In this document: positions 5,227 to 5,524 of the stretch, one piece after another
Layout of the letters: each line of letters opens with the position of its first letter
Numbering within the stretch: the stretch's first letter is position 1
DNA from: Actinomycetota bacterium
GTDB lineage: Bacteria > Actinomycetota > Humimicrobiia > Humimicrobiales > Humimicrobiaceae
NCBI GenBank assembly: GCA_023475715.1
Contig: JAMCVO010000680.1
Span: 1 to 5,524, forward strand
Direction: 5' to 3'
Length of the DNA stretch: 5,524 nt
Made by a program: the position numbers and the translations under genes
The notes under the pieces: generated by a model
Seen by the model: the letters and a program-made list of their open reading frames with translations, nothing else
The model's database searches: none
What the model was told of the DNA's origin: nothing

Positions 5227-5524
5227 CTCAATAAATACACTTCTATCTCTGAATTTTTTTCTATATTTCCCATTTCTTCGGGAAAAACAGCCAATCCATC
5301 TGCTCCTGACATTGACATCAGTATCCCGGAACCCTGCATTCCGGTTGTTCTAAAATATGTCTCATCTTCGATTTTATCTATTTTTACCCTGATAAAATCC
5401 GTTCTTCCCTCCTCATGCTTAAGCTCAGAAAATGATCTTGCGATGATTTTATCTCTGAAAAGTTTTTTATCCCCCATGATTTTCTTTATGAGAGGCCTTA
5501 CATAAAGCTCAAAGCAAACCATCA
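5211..5524 (-). CDS. moeA: Molybdopterin molybdenumtransferase MoeA, C-terminal part
   Basis: Only the last 104 or so residues are in the window; the frame is open to the right edge, and the ATG at 5522 is internal and not the start. MoeA inserts molybdate (or tungstate) into adenylylated molybdopterin to make the active cofactor. The visible part begins MVCFELYVRPLIKKIMG, which matches the end of the MoeA catalytic domain (usually NPVS..V.FELFVRP). It continues through the C-terminal domain with GRTDFIRVKI and the highly characteristic TGMQGSGILMSMSGADGLAV, followed by PEE and a closing EVYLLRNQDF. Proteins of this family sometimes carry extra fused domains at either end; here the C-terminus stops directly after the standard domain. 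It is upstream of, and in the same direction as, the tup-moa operon but separated by that operon's own promoter and riboswitch. Confidence 0.93.
   Translation of the reverse strand, partial: MVCFELYVRPLIKKIMGDKKLFRDKIIARSFSELKHEEGRTDFIRVKIDKIEDETYFRTTGMQGSGILMSMSGADGLAVFPEEMGNIEKNSEIEVYLLRNQDF

Noticed and set aside
1..5524. Mobile elements, CRISPR arrays, tRNA or rRNA genes
   Set aside because: No transposase or integrase motifs, spaced repeats or recognisable tRNA/rRNA segments were seen; the window is a coherent metabolic locus.

Overview
The window is an AT-rich bacterial segment. It carries one co-directional block of genes for tungstate/molybdate uptake and molybdopterin cofactor synthesis, and every gene I can support is on the minus strand. 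In transcription order (right to left) it holds: the C-terminal end of a moeA-like gene (5524-5211, cut by the window edge); a 408-base regulatory gap; tupA, tupB and tupC (a tungstate ABC importer); moaA; moaC; and a MOSC-domain gene that runs off the left edge. The lipoprotein-type binding protein, the Tup-type importer and the complete MoaA/MoaC pair suggest an anaerobic bacterium that uses tungsten or molybdenum pterin enzymes. I cannot name the phylum from this sequence alone.

The gap at 4803-5210 is the most informative non-coding part. It holds a sigma70-like promoter (TTGACA at 5195-5190), a structured leader that I read as a molybdenum/tungsten cofactor riboswitch (about 5092-4994), and a strong intrinsic terminator (4982-4952) placed before tupA. 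The first strand of the aptamer's closing helix can pair either with its aptamer partner or, slightly better, with the 3' arm of the terminator. This is the layout expected of a transcription-terminating OFF switch. A second, weaker promoter candidate lies between the terminator and tupA.

Downstream the genes are packed tightly. tupA-tupB are separated by 103 bases holding a bulged hairpin. tupB-tupC overlap by 25 bases, tupC-moaA share one base (TAATG), moaA-moaC are 8 bases apart with the moaC ribosome-binding site inside the last two moaA codons, and moaC-MOSC overlap by 11 bases. This supports one operon.

The pathway reads coherently. TupA captures the oxyanion outside the cell, TupB/TupC import it, and MoaA with MoaC turn GTP into cyclic pyranopterin monophosphate. 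MoeA inserts the metal into molybdopterin, and the MOSC protein probably handles the finished cofactor or its sulfur. The cofactor riboswitch would close the loop by shutting off metal import and early pterin synthesis when cofactor is plentiful.
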